From assembly GCA_010279815.1 (NCBI GenBank), contig QEOQ01000165.1, positions 439,498 through 503,497 on the forward strand: 64,000 nt of DNA, given 5' to 3'. The notes below the pieces were generated by a model. The model had not been told where the DNA came from. It made no database searches and saw only the letters and a program-made list of their open reading frames with translations. Position numbers and translations under genes: made by a program. Source of the DNA: Brachionus plicatilis. Its lineage: Eukaryota; Rotifera; Eurotatoria; Ploima; Brachionidae. Positions 24,230 through 35,683 of the stretch are shown piece after piece. The number at the start of each line of letters is the position of its first letter. Within the stretch, counting starts at the first letter, position 1.

Positions 24230-25637
24230 ATGCGTTATAAACAAAAAATATATAGAATTTTGTTTTTTTTGGCTTTTCTCTATCTTTTAATAAAAAATTG
24301 GACAAATTTTAATAAGTTTGATTCTGCAAGCAAAACTCAGAAATTCGATAAAAATGAATATCCTGCGAAAAATAATTTCAATCAAAGCAATTACAAATAT
24401 TATGCTCATATGTCAAATCTTTATGATCCTGATATTGATTCCGTCCAATTTAATCTATACCGCAAATTTAAACAAAATCAAGCTCAGAAAAATAAAATCG
24501 GACCATTATTTAAAAAAAAACAAAAATCTCATTACCTTATCATTGAGTATACCAAGATATTTGGCAAGAATAAGTTTTGTGAACACAAAATATCCGACGA
24601 ACAACTGCTTACAATCACAGACCAAGAACTTGTAACCAAATTGAGATCGGAAAAATCCTCCAATTCAGATTACTTTTTGTTGAATAGATGTCGTTATAAG
24701 AATTGCTTTTTTTCATGTGACAAAAGCCTTGCCAGGCACTCTGATGCCTTGATGTTTCATGAACGAGATTTAACTAGCCAAGTAAAAGCTATTAAAGGAC
24801 ATAAGGATTATGAAAATGTTCATTCTAAATTGTTCAATTTTGATAGAGATGCATCTCAAGTTTGGATCTTATGGAACGATGAAGCAAATTTCTTTCCTGA
24901 TGCTCTTGATTCATTTCATTTCAATTGGACCATATCATATAACTCCATGTCCGAAGCATCTTTTTGTACATATGGCTGTCTTACAAAATCAGATATCGAA
25001 ATTGGTTCATCCAATTTCGATAAGTTCGTCTTGGATCAGTTCAGCAGAAGAAAAAATAAGATCTTATGGTTTGTTAGCAATTGTGCAGCAAAAAAAAGAT
25101 TGAAAGTAGTCGAAAAGCTATCGCTATATAACAATATTGAAATTCACGGAAAATGTAACCATTATATCAAAAATAATTTTGAAAATATCAGCCTTATAGA
25201 ATTCGGGGATGAAAAGTGTGCCAAAGGTTCAGATTGTGAAAAAAATACTTTTGAGGGAAGCAAGTTTTATTTTGCTTTTGAAAATCAAAATTGTACAGAC
25301 TATATAACAGAAAAATTTTGGAGATCACTATATTCCTATTGTCTTTCAACCCAATAAGGAATACTATGAAAAAATAGCACCAGCAAATTCTTACATTCAT
25401 TTTGCTGACTTTGACTACGATTCCAAAAAACTGAGCCAATATTTAAATCTAGTTTCTAAAAACTTGAAAATTTATGAAAAATTCTTTGAATGGAAAAAAT
25501 ATTACAAGGTTGTATATCAAGCTAATTATGTGGATCAAATAAGATTTTGTGAAATTTGTGAGAAACTAAATAATCTTGATCATCAATTGTATTACGATAA
25601 AATTTCAAATTGGTTTAATAGCCAATGTTTTAGATGA
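24230..25637 (+). pseudogene. Alpha-1,3-fucosyltransferase (GT10) with one frameshift
   Basis: The ATG at 24230 opens a type II membrane protein: a short basic start, then one membrane anchor (residues 9-22) and a luminal domain. GT10 features are FNWTISYNS (about 233), WFVSNCAAKKRL (about 282), HGKC, the paired-cysteine region, and the donor-site block FENQNCTDYITEKFW (350-364). The frame stops at 25357. A frame shifted by one base, readable from 25320, continues with YIPIVFQPNKEYYEKIAP and the usual C-terminal helices to a stop at 25637. The full protein would be about 468 aa, normal for the family. The enzyme adds fucose from GDP-fucose to glycans in the Golgi. The single lesion near 25322-25331 is either a real disabling mutation or an assembly error. 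Confidence 0.85.
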
Positions 25638-27385
25638 TTTTTGAAATAAATTAGAATTTATACATTTGAAAACCATATTTGTTTCTGCATAAAGGTATAA
25701 AGATAAAACTTGATTTAAAATGGCCATTATTGTTTAAGCACATCCTCAAAAACTTATAAACACATTTTACTTAAAATAAAACTTAACACTTAAATCAATT
25801 CAATTTTATATATTTTTAAATAAAAAATTCTAAACAAATTTTTATTAATTGTATTGCTCAGGTTTTGAGGATAACAATTGCTCGTGAATATTTTTAATTT
25901 TTTTTTAAAATTTGAAAGGCATTTTAGAAATTAATAATGGCTTAATTTCTACAGCAGATGTGTAAGCCATTGATTTTGATACAGACCGGAGTTGTTTACA
26001 AGTCCTAAATTTAGGTCCATGTCATTAAAAAAAGTCCAAGTCCGGACTTTTTAAAAAAATAGAATAAAATGGTCTCCCAGTCATATTGCTTTTCGAAAAA
26101 CTATAAAATTTCGAAAATTTTTCTAATTTTTTTCGAAAAAAAAATGAATAAAAAAGCACTAGGAAAATTCTATGAAAATAGCTCGAAAAACATTTTCAGA
26201 ATACTTTTCTTTTTACACACATAAAACTTGTTTAATCTATTTATATTTCTTAAAGGTAAAAAAAATAGCTGTAAGTTAACTAATTTATAAAATATAATGT
26301 AGGATATAAAAGTCCGCAAGAATTAAAAAAAAGTAGTATTATTTCTCCATAATTTCCGAATCTTCAATTTGTGAAGCGGTAAATTGAAAAAATGAAAGTT
26401 GGAAAATGTGAACGTGTTTTTCCTTAATTATAATTTTTATCAAAAATAGCTATTAAACGATTAAAATCACATTAAAAAGTGAAAATAAAAAAACACCACA
26501 TAAATATGAAAATGAAAGTTGAACATATTAGATCAGAGAAAAAAAGCATAAAGTTTAGCATTATTTTTTGAAAAAGTTAAAAAAACATAAGTTTATTTTT
26601 CATCTGAGAAAAACACATAAGAATAGATTTTTTTGACCACTGTGTGCAGTGAAGTTGAATTAGATTTTTTCTATAAACATTTCAATCCTATTGCTTCGAA
26701 TCATTCAAATTTAAATAATTGTCAAATTTGTTGCCACACTTTATGAGCCAGTATTTATGTTTTAATTTCTTTTTAAGATAATGAATTACGATTAAAATAT
26801 TTATGTTTGTAATTCATTTTTTACTTTGATAAATAAAATTGACTTGTGTTTTTCTAACAGTAATACAATATTTCTATATGTATTTCACGTTTCAATAAAT
26901 TACAAAAAAATATATTTGTCTGTCTCTTTGTTTAAGAATTTTTAACTCACTTTATGTGAATTTCAACCTAAGCCAGTTTAATCATCCATTTTTTTCAATT
27001 TAGCAATTTCTAGAAGTCTGAATTTACCTAATTATTTTCTAAAAACATTTATGGACTTGTTCGATTAGTTCAATTAATCAAAAAATTCTTATATTATATT
27101 TAATTTTAATTTAAAAAGAATTTTTTTTTTAATTAATTTATATTCTGATTTTATCAATTTAAACATATTTTATCAATAATTTATAAGACGAATTTGAAAA
27201 CGAGCTTTTTTATAATTATGTAAAGTTTGGTAAGTTAAAAATATCAAATCAGAAGCTTTTAATTTATATAAATTTAAAAATACCCGCTATATTTAAATAT
27301 TGTTTATGCATAAATAAAATGGCCTTAAGCAAATGAATTTTTTTTTCGATAACATAAGCTCTATTCACATCGAGTATTTAATTAT
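25638..27385. other. AT-rich intergenic DNA with a MITE end
   Basis: No gene is seen. At 25988-26055 there is one end of the hAT-like MITE family (GGAGTTGTTTACAAGTCC and AAGTCCAAGTCCGGAC). The rest is AT-rich. Confidence 0.5.
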
Positions 27386-28541
27386 TTATAAAAAGAGAGT
27401 CGCTGCGTTACACACAAATTTCCTAACACACTTTTTTTTTTTTTGCTGCGTTCAACCTATTTTTTTTCTCAACACACATTTTTTAGTATTTGTGCGTTTA
27501 TTCTAAAAATGAGTGAAAAGTAAAAAAACAAATGTTCTGGTAAAATTTTATTTAAAATAAAAAAAAAATATAAAATCAGTAACTTAATTTGAAAAAAAAA
27601 AAGTAAGCTATTTTTCACAAAAATTACAAGTCCACAATTTAATCGATTTAAGACTATCAGAACATTTAAGATGAAAATTTTTATAACATATCGAACAAAT
27701 TTTAACATATTCCTTCAAATTAAAGTATTCATTAGTCTCTCCTTCATATTCATATTCATTACAAATGTCACATTTTAAATTAATCTTATAAGAAAATAAA
27801 GAAGCTTTAAGTTGTTTTAGACCATCATCAGAAAATAATGAAGTAAAACTGTTTAAATTTTTAAGAAATTGATTATAAATAAATTAATTTTCTAATGATA
27901 AATTTGAAAGATCTACATTCAAATCTTCTTCTTGTATTTTAACCTATGTGCTCATGATTTTATTGATTTTTGACTCATCAACAATAAAACCAAAAGAAAC
28001 TTTTTGATTCTTTGTTCGTTTTTCGAAACTTTTTAATCAGGCGCAAGTACTAACGCAGCATGTTCAGACTCATCTATTTTTAATTTTTTGCATATTTGAA
28101 CAGTACATTGTTAATTGACCATGACTCGCTTTTTTCTTCTTTTTTCTGTCATTTTCAACAGTATATAAATAAAAGTTAAAAGATAAATCAAAAATTGATC
28201 ATTTATTTTTAATTATTTAGACAGCATTGTACTAGGCATCAAAGTTAATTGGTCTTCAAGTATCAATAATTAGAATTTTCGCTATTCGCTATTAAAAGGT
28301 TGCATTGTCACAAACAATATTTTTATTTGTAGTCCAATTTCCATTAAATAGAGGTTAATTAAAAAGTCCAAAAAAAGTATTTTCAATAAAAATTTGTTTT
28401 TTATTTTTCACCTATTTTTTAGAATAAAACGCACAAATTCTAAAAAATGTGTGTTCGGAAAAAAAATAGGTTGAACGCAGCAAAAAAAAAAAAATGTGTG
28501 TTAGGAAATTTATGTGTAACGCAGCCAATTTCTTATAAAAA
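27386..28541. mobile_element. Mutator-like element, 9-bp target duplication, long inverted ends
   Basis: The direct repeat TTATAAAAA lies at 27386-27394 and 28533-28541. Immediately inside are inverted ends of roughly 110-130 bp: left GAGAGTCGCTGCGTTACAC, right (inverted) GAAATTGGCTGCGTTACAC, continuing to AAATTTCC, GCTGCGTTCAACCTA and TTTGTGCGTTTATTCTA-type words. Element length is 1138 bp. A 9-bp duplication with long inverted ends is the signature of Mutator-like transposons. No transposase is present, so it depends on another element. It carries a PHD-finger reading frame relic. Confidence 0.85.
27612..28010 (-). pseudogene. PHD-finger protein relic inside the Mutator-like element
   Basis: The minus strand reads SFGFIVDESKINKIM, a stop, then VKIQEEDLNVDLSNLSLEN, another stop, and then an uninterrupted NQFLKNLNSFTSLFSDDGLK to the end at FCEK. 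The last part holds CDIC, CSIC, FHLKC and WTCNFC. This is the Cys4-His-Cys3 order and spacing of a PHD finger, with the aromatic Trp two residues before the last cysteine pair. PHD fingers usually read histone H3 tails. Two in-frame stops show it is no longer intact. It was either captured from a host gene or is part of the element's own ancestral protein. Confidence 0.65.
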
Positions 28542-28561
28542 TTCTTTCTTAATTGTAAGTT

Positions 28562-30386
28562 TTTTCAAAAAATAAATAATAATATAATAATAATAAACTG
28601 AGTCATAGCAGGGAAGCACCCTGCGAGCAATCCAAAACAACTTGAATCGCTATGATGACTGGTTGTGCGTTTGGCGAGAAGGAATGTGGGACGATGAGTG
28701 TTCGAGCTAAGACCCCCCAGCCATAGCGTAAACGCTTCTGGGGAGTGCCCAAGCCTTCAACTCACCGTCTCACTAACTTGGCCATGGTTGGTCGTTGAGG
28801 TTTAGGTGGAGGTGGTGTTCGTGAGGGCAAGATGTATGTCGAGGCGGGCCTTGAAGCTGTTAAGGGATGGAGCGTTGACTGTCGAGGACGCGAGGTTGTT
28901 CCAGGTAGATGCAACTCTGTTATTTAGGAAGTTTGTTCGCGCCGGGCAGTTGGATAGTTGGACAAAAAGGCGTTTTTTGTGACCCCTGATTGCGTTGGCT
29001 GGGCCGTGGCAGGCGATGGATGACATAAGTTTGGTTGAGGCTAGCCAGTTGACGTCAAGTAGTCCATTTGCGATCTTGTAGTGGGAGATGAGGTCATCCC
29101 TTGATCTGCGTGATTCGAGGGTGGTTAGGTTCAGGATGGCGAGCCTATCTTGGTAGCTGCAGTCTCTGATGCGACCTACTAGTTTAGTTGCTCTCCTTTG
29201 AATGTTTTCGATGATCCTTACATCTGCTCGTCTATGGGGATTCCATACTGAGGTGGCATATTCGAGGTGAGGTCGGATAAAAGCAGTGTACAGGGAAATG
29301 AAAGATTGAGGATTCCAGGTATGGAAGGCCTGGCGAAGTTGTCCAAGGATGGAGTTGGCTTTGGCCGCCGAGTGTTGGCAGTGGGTTCTCCATTTCAGGT
29401 CACTAGAGAAATATACGCCAAGGTCCTTTTCCGTTTTGATTTCTTCTAGTGTCAGTCTGGAACCGGTTTCAGCTGATATCATGGTGAGCTTGGAAGAAGT
29501 GCAGAAGTGATTTGTTTTATTTCTGAAAACCATGAATTTACATTTCTCGACTTTGAAACTCATGTGCCAGGTGTTAGCCCAGGTCGCGAGCAGGTCTATA
29601 TCGGACTGTAGTTGGGCAGTGTCGAGGCCGTTCTTGATGATGGCAATGATCTTGGTGTCATCGGCAAAGAGCTTGCAGTGGTGGTGTACTCCGTTTGGCA
29701 TGTCGTTGATGAACAGGGTGAATAGTAGAGGACCAAGAACGGATCCCTGAGGTACACCACTCGTGACCTGGCACCAATCTGAAGAGCTGGAGCCGATTAC
29801 TACTCGTTGTTTTCAGTCGGAAAGGAAATCGGAGAGCCAGTCGAGGAGGAGGCCGTCGAAACCGTATGACTTTAGCTTGGACAGTAGTGCTGAGTGGGAC
29901 ACTTTATCGAAGGCTTTGGCAAAATCGAGGAAGACTATGATCGAGGTGAAACCACGGCTGGAATCTTCGGTTATGATATCGAGGGTTTCCAACAGGTTCG
30001 ACTCACATGACTTTTTGTATACGAAGCCATGTTGTTGAGGAGTGATGAGCTGGTTAATGATGAGGTGATCCATCATGATGTCTCTGATGATGCGTTCCAT
30101 TATCTTGCATGGCACCGCATTGAGGGATATAGGTCTGTAGTTGACTGGGTCGGTTCTGGTAGCTTTCTTGAAGATGGGGGTAACATTCGCTTCCTTCCAG
30201 TAGGTGGGGAGCTTCCCGGATTTAAAGGATTGGTAGAAGATTAAGGAGAAAGCTTCGGCAAGGGCGTCGGCGCATTCACGTAAAACGTTGGGATTAAGTT
30301 TGTCAGAACCTTGAGACTTGTATTTATTGAGTTTGTTAAGAATAAGTCTAATTTTGTTCGATGAGAAAGACTCCATGTCAACTTGG
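28562..30386 (-). pseudogene. LINE copy B: jockey/CR1-like reverse transcriptase with 3' UTR and tail
   Basis: The minus strand starts at MESFSSNK (ATG at 30376-30374 region) and reads SQGSDKLNP, ANVTPIFKK, NYRPISL, FLDFAKAFDKVSH, a TGA at 29813-29815, RVVIGS, SGVPQGSV, FADDTK, EKDLGV and IRPHLEYA to the stop at 28802. Apart from that TGA it is open throughout. After the stop come about 200 bp of GC-rich 3' UTR and a tail of TTATTATTATTA type ending near 28562. The endonuclease is missing. It is nearly identical to copy A at 9.6-11.2 kb, which shares the TGA and the 5' end. Confidence 0.93.
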
Positions 30387-31400
30387 CAGTAAAATTGAAC
30401 ATATTACTTCCCAAAATCTAAAATTCATATAAAGTTAAGGTTTTTTATATTTAAAAGGAATAAAATTTTTATTGGGAGTATGTCTAAAATATTTAAGCGA
30501 AATTATGTTTGTCTAAATTCTGCCGATTTGATTCCAACAAAATCGCACTGTTGTTCACTATGAAGCCAGCTTTTGGATCTCTCCAATCAAAGAACCAAAT
30601 GATGCATAAAATTTAACAGAAAATGAAAAAAAAGTACAGGATCAAAAATGAACCAGAAAAATCCACCTTTGAGGGCTGCAAAAAGTAAGAATTTCAAAGT
30701 TTTGAAGCTTATTTTTTAAGATTTTCTGCTAGATCAGTTCATAGTATCAATGTACAAACTATATAAGTGGTATTTGTTCGGAATGTCTAAGAGAAACAAA
30801 AAAAATTTATTTTTTATATAAATATTAATAATTGTGTTTAAGCAAAATTTGTAAATTTAATTTCAATAAATATTTTATTTATGTAAATTATTTTATTATT
30901 TTTCTTCTGAATAAAAAAATTAATTGCATTTTTATGAAATTTTTCAGTTCCCTTACGAAAAATGTTTGCAGAAAATATTCGAAATATTTGGCCATCTTTG
31001 GTGTTTTATTTTCGAAAATTTTTCTTTTTTTTTCAGCTTTTATTTGACTTATTTTTATTTGTATATTTGAATAAATTTAACAGTAACTAAAATTTTTCAA
31101 AAAAATTCAAAGCATTTTCAAATGTTCTAAGTAAATAAGAGGTAGAAGAGTTAATGAGGAACTATATTTAACACAATAAAAGTATTATCTCGACTTTGAC
31201 ACATATCATTTACATTAAAAACAAAATAAATTTGACAATTTAATTTTTTTGGGACAATTTATATATGATATTACTAAAAAGAGAGTGACTTTTCGGAAAT
31301 TATTTTGTCCGAAAAGTACTAAAACCTTTTTAACTAGTTATTTTTAACTTAATTATTTAATTAAAAATTGTATGATCGTGATTAGTCGGATAGCTCTACC
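30387..31400. other. AT-rich intergenic DNA with a small hairpin
   Basis: No gene is recognised. A perfect hairpin with arms ACTTTTCGGA and TCCGAAAAGT lies at about 31288-31318. An open forward frame at 30832-31047 is low-complexity and looks like chance. Confidence 0.5.
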
Positions 31401-31409
31401 AGCCTAACT

Positions 31410-31790
31410 ATCTTATTATTTCTTCTTTCTTTCCAGGACTCATCAATACTATTAAACTTTGCACCTGTCATTATTCATTTCCTTATTTAAATTCATTCTC
31501 AGAAACTTACATCAAAAAAATACAAGTTATTCCAAATTCAGCAGTTCGATCTATTTTGAAGCTGAAATATAATACTCCTTCCAATATTATGCACCAAGAA
31601 GCCTTCAATAAACTTAAACTACTGACAGTTTCAAATCGACTGTTTGAGTTGAGTGAAAGATATGTTAGGGCAGGATTGAGTCATTCTGTTCCACTGGTCG
31701 TCAGACTGGTAGAAAAATATAGAGATGGTTTCGAATCAATATATCGAATATCCAACTCCATTTTATAATTGCTACCTAGTTATTTCTTCT
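31410..31790 (+). pseudogene. LINE reverse transcriptase C-terminal fragment
   Basis: The frame reads FSETYIKKIQVIPNSAVRSI, then KLKLLTVSNRLFELSERYV and AGLSHSVPLVVRLVEKYRDG, stopping at 31768. This is the C-terminal end of a LINE reverse transcriptase (the 'IQNRAVR.ILKL' region and following helices). An inverted copy of the final part lies at 40.59-40.79 kb, including the downstream ATTGCTACCTA, so both are 3' ends of the same family. The catalytic part is missing. Confidence 0.7.
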
Positions 31791-31867
31791 TCCTGAACTA
31801 TCAAATATTTAAGCATGCCTTACCTATAGATTTTTCAACATATCGTTTTTAATTTTCTTTTAACTTA

Positions 31868-32035
31868 TTTACCGTATACCCTTGTAGTGAGATGCGTGCC
31901 CTTAAACCCGAATATCAGGTTTTAAACCATGCGCCGACTACCATCTAACCCATGTTATAGTGTTATTAATAAAAAGACCATGTCTTTAAACCTGGTATTC
32001 GGGTTTAAGTGCATCGTTAATAACCAAAAATCAGA
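31868..32035. mobile_element. Foldback repeat with AAACCCGAATA arms
   Basis: CCCTTAAACCCGAATATCAG on the left is matched by an inverted CTGGTATTCGGGTTTAAG on the right, with a 50-bp centre. The flanking sequence shares words with the repeat at 13.05-13.33 kb. The right part of the repeat may run into the assembly gap. Confidence 0.55.
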
Positions 32036-32277
32036 TTCAAAAGCAGCGTTAAAAAATAAAATCTACGAGAGCGGTAAATTTAGGTTTTGGTTTTAAGAGC
32101 TGGGATAAAAATTAAAGCAATTTTAAAATAAATAAATAATTTTAATTATTTTTTTAATTACAAAAATATGAGTTTCGTATTTAGGTGCGGGTACAAAAAT
32201 TAAGAAATATTATAAAAAATCGAAATTCAAAGGTTAAAATGATGAAAAATTTTAAAAAATACTCGACTACTTATTGG

Positions 32278-33198
32278 NNNNNNNNNNNNNNNNNNNNNNN
32301 NNNNNNNNNNNNNNNNNNNNNNNNNNNNNNNNNNNNNNNNNNNNNNNNNNNNNNNNNNNNNNNNNNNNNNNNNNNNNNNNNNNNNNNNNNNNNNNNNNNN
32401 NNNNNNNNNNNNNNNNNNNNNNNNNNNNNNNNNNNNNNNNNNNNNNNNNNNNNNNNNNNNNNNNNNNNNNNNNNNNNNNNNNNNNNNNNNNNNNNNNNNN
32501 NNNNNNNNNNNNNNNNNNNNNNNNNNNNNNNNNNNNNNNNNNNNNNNNNNNNNNNNNNNNNNNNNNNNNNNNNNNNNNNNNNNNNNNNNNNNNNNNNNNN
32601 NNNNNNNNNNNNNNNNNNNNNNNNNNNNNNNNNNNNNNNNNNNNNNNNNNNNNNNNNNNNNNNNNNNNNNNNNNNNNNNNNNNNNNNNNNNNNNNNNNNN
32701 NNNNNNNNNNNNNNNNNNNNNNNNNNNNNNNNNNNNNNNNNNNNNNNNNNNNNNNNNNNNNNNNNNNNNNNNNNNNNNNNNNNNNNNNNNNNNNNNNNNN
32801 NNNNNNNNNNNNNNNNNNNNNNNNNNNNNNNNNNNNNNNNNNNNNNNNNNNNNNNNNNNNNNNNNNNNNNNNNNNNNNNNNNNNNNNNNNNNNNNNNNNN
32901 NNNNNNNNNNNNNNNNNNNNNNNNNNNNNNNNNNNNNNNNNNNNNNNNNNNNNNNNNNNNNNNNNNNNNNNNNNNNNNNNNNNNNNNNNNNNNNNNNNNN
33001 NNNNNNNNNNNNNNNNNNNNNNNNNNNNNNNNNNNNNNNNNNNNNNNNNNNNNNNNNNNNNNNNNNNNNNNNNNNNNNNNNNNNNNNNNNNNNNNNNNNN
33101 NNNNNNNNNNNNNNNNNNNNNNNNNNNNNNNNNNNNNNNNNNNNNNNNNNNNNNNNNNNNNNNNNNNNNNNNNNNNNNNNNNNNNNNNNNNNNNNNNN
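32278..33198. other. Assembly gap (run of N)
   Basis: A run of undetermined bases. Because the sequence to its right is the end of a TTTACGTAAA-rich MITE, an unresolved inverted repeat is a likely cause of the gap. Confidence 0.99.
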
Positions 33199-33314
33199 TT
33201 GACATTTTGGTTTTGCTATTTTTTACCATATTTTACCAAAAATATAGTAAATTTACGATATTTTACGTAAAATATAGTAAAAAATAGTAAAATACAGATA
33301 TCGTAACACCACTG
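33199..33314. mobile_element. Right end of a TA-flanked MITE, second copy
   Basis: The sequence ACGTAAAATATAGTAAAAAA through AGATATCGTAACACCACTG followed by TA matches the right end of the nested element at 19078-19627 with small differences. The left end lies in the gap. Confidence 0.75.
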
Positions 33315-34648
33315 TAGTTATAAAGGAAAAACAGAAAACATTCAATTTAAAACTATATTCTCATTTTCTTTTTTTATTTTACCTTTTGAAAAGAGTTAAA
33401 ATAATCAAATTTAGCATACAATTAAAAAATTATTATTTTATTTGGAATTTACTTAAAAAATTTTATTCATTTTTTCTTTTTTTGTATCAATTATATATTC
33501 AATAACATATGAGATATGCCAAGAACGGCTGGTACGCGTGATACGGTCGATTTGGTGCAGCTCCGCTGATGGTACGACCAAAAATCACTAAAAAAATTAA
33601 AAATTGAGAATAATAAAACTTGAGCGATTTGTAGCAAGCAAACTCATAACATTTGATTAGAGTTTTCTAAATTTAAAAAAGGAATAAGGAAATTGATTTT
33701 TAAAATAAACTTGGATTCAGCCCTAACTCATTGGTACTTAAAATATTTGAACAGAAATAAAAAAGCTTTGTTTTTGTGATATATTTAATCTAAAGAGATA
33801 AACAAAATATTCAATTGAATCAACCAGACCTAGATTATTCTTAAATAATATGATCAACTATAAAAAGTGACATTTTAGGGCCGTAATCGAGTGTATTTTT
33901 TTGTTTACAAAATGAGACATATTTCTGGTCGAAGAAATTATAATGTACTGTCAAAAAGACCATTAATTCATTGGCAAATTTTATTTTTGACATAGTTGTT
34001 TCAGAAAATAAATTTTGTTTTTCAAATATAGTAGTCCATCTTTCTCAACTTTTACAGCTTCTGGCATTGCCTTATGATTAAAATTCGTGTAAAAGCTTGA
34101 TCTTCAGTAGTAGCATTTAGCATCTAACATATCTTACCCCTTTAACATATTTAAGCTATACCCAATCTTACTATAATTATTTCTTTTAAAGATATTCTCA
34201 GAAAATACTCAATTTTATAATAGAAAAACTATTTTCTAAGATAAATTAATTCCTACCACCTTTTTTCATAACTAGAAATATCTTTATTTTTATGGAATTA
34301 TCGGCAGCATATAAAAAAAACAATTTTTTTTTAAATCTTAAGAAATAAACTACCAAATTTCGCATAATGAACAATTAGTATGTTGCACTAAGCATATGTC
34401 TAATTAAATTGATTAACAGCTGATTGAATAGTTCAGTATTTGAACAAGCTGAAAAATTTCAAGAAATTTTAAAAATAAATTTAAAAAATTCACAAATATT
34501 TGACAACTTTACAGCCTAGTCAAATGGTTAAATTAGCTCCGAAATGACAAATTTCAAATTGTCGAATATACTCTTTAATTTTAGAGACAAATTTCTAACA
34601 TAATAAATTTTAGAAAATATTCCAGGTTTTTCTCATTCAAAAAAGAGT
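33315..34648. other. Intergenic DNA with a GC-rich island
   Basis: Most is AT-rich with no gene seen. At about 33515-33585 there is a 70-bp stretch of roughly even base composition with direct repeats of GGTACG (GCTGGTACGCGTGATACGG, GATGGTACGACC). It is open on both strands, and I do not recognise it as a tRNA, 5S, snRNA or protein. Confidence 0.4.
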
Positions 34649-35683
34649 ATGCAGTCATCATCAGGTAAAATGGCGGCTCACTTTTTTCTCCAAAAAGATA
34701 AAATATTTAATTAAGATTTTTCCACATGGTCACAATTTTTTTCCAATGCTCAAATACCTCAACAGTTTGTGAACAGCTATGCGAGCAAATTTTGCGAAAA
34801 TCGCATCCGGTTTGACATGCTAGCGGACATAGACAAGGCCTTGTTAAACGAAATGGGCATCACAGCAATTGGAGATTGCTTGAGCATACTAAAACATGCC
34901 AAAGTAATAATAACCAAATTGGAAGAGGAAAAAAAAGAAGCGTTTAGCCGGGAAACTCCAAAGAAGAGAGGAGAAGTAGCTAAGCGAATTATAGAAAATT
35001 GTTTAGGAGACACCGAATCCAAACAGGAAAAGTCATCCAGTAATTTATCCCAAGACCTGATATCAAGACTAAACTTCACTAAATCACCGGTGGTAAAATT
35101 CAATGAGGAATCGCTGGGAAAAGTTGTTGTTTCGTCAACTACTGATGACTTGGATTATGGTGACAAAACAAAAAATCTAAAGCGTAAATTAAATGACGAT
35201 GTTGAAAATACAGTCAAGGAAAAACCGCTTGAGTACCGCGGATTGCTAAAAAATACTTCCCATAATGGCACCCAAGTGAAACCAGCTTCGTTGAACGATG
35301 CATTAAAAAAGAAAAAAACTGAGTCAAAAGTTATTTGTTTGAGCAAAAAAGAAGTGAATAGAATGGAAAAAGCTGTAGATGTGGTTCAAGTGGAGACTAA
35401 AAAAATAGTCTCTTTAAAATATATAAAACAATCAAGTGAACAGGAGAAAGATAAACAAAATAGTGTTTTTAGTCGAATAAAGCCTTTGGCTAAGTCCTCA
35501 TCAGCTGCCGCAGCTGTTCGGCTTCTTAAGGAAGCGGTTCAAACTAAAAATCATGAGCAGAAAATTATTCCGATTTCAAGCGAATTTAAAAATGAAAGAT
35601 CAACTCAAGGACCTAAAATTGTTAAGTTAAATCAGTCTCAACACTTGAACAAAAGTGTTCATGACAGACTTTCTTTTAAATAA
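34649..35683 (+). CDS. SAM-domain protein, C19orf47-like (2 exons)
   Basis: A 16-bp first exon (34649-34664, MQSSS plus one base) joins 34716-35683 across a 51-bp GT-AG intron, giving 327 aa. The start of exon 2 is needed to complete the SAM domain: WSQFFSNAQIPQQFVNSYA, then NRIRFDMLADIDK, LLNEMGITAIGDCLSILKHA (residues about 8-70). The order and wording match the vertebrate C19orf47 family, an uncharacterised single-SAM protein. The rest is lysine- and serine-rich and disordered, with an SVFSRI motif like the repeated VFxRL words in that family. SAM domains mediate protein or RNA contact; the role of this family is not known. A stop lies just upstream of exon 2 in the same frame, supporting the micro-exon. 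Confidence 0.85.

Noticed and set aside
10639..29815. Genetic recoding of TGA suggested by LINE stops
   Set aside because: Host genes in the window use TAA and TAG/TGA as normal ends and the LINEs carry other lesions; shared ancestry explains the stop.
30832..31047. Hydrophobic 71-codon forward frame
   Set aside because: Low complexity, no recognised family, surrounded by similar AT-rich DNA.
32185..33287. Long open frames across the N run
   Set aside because: They consist of undetermined residues only.
34777..35346. Minus-strand frames opposite the SAM gene
   Set aside because: Shadows of the conserved SAM coding frame.
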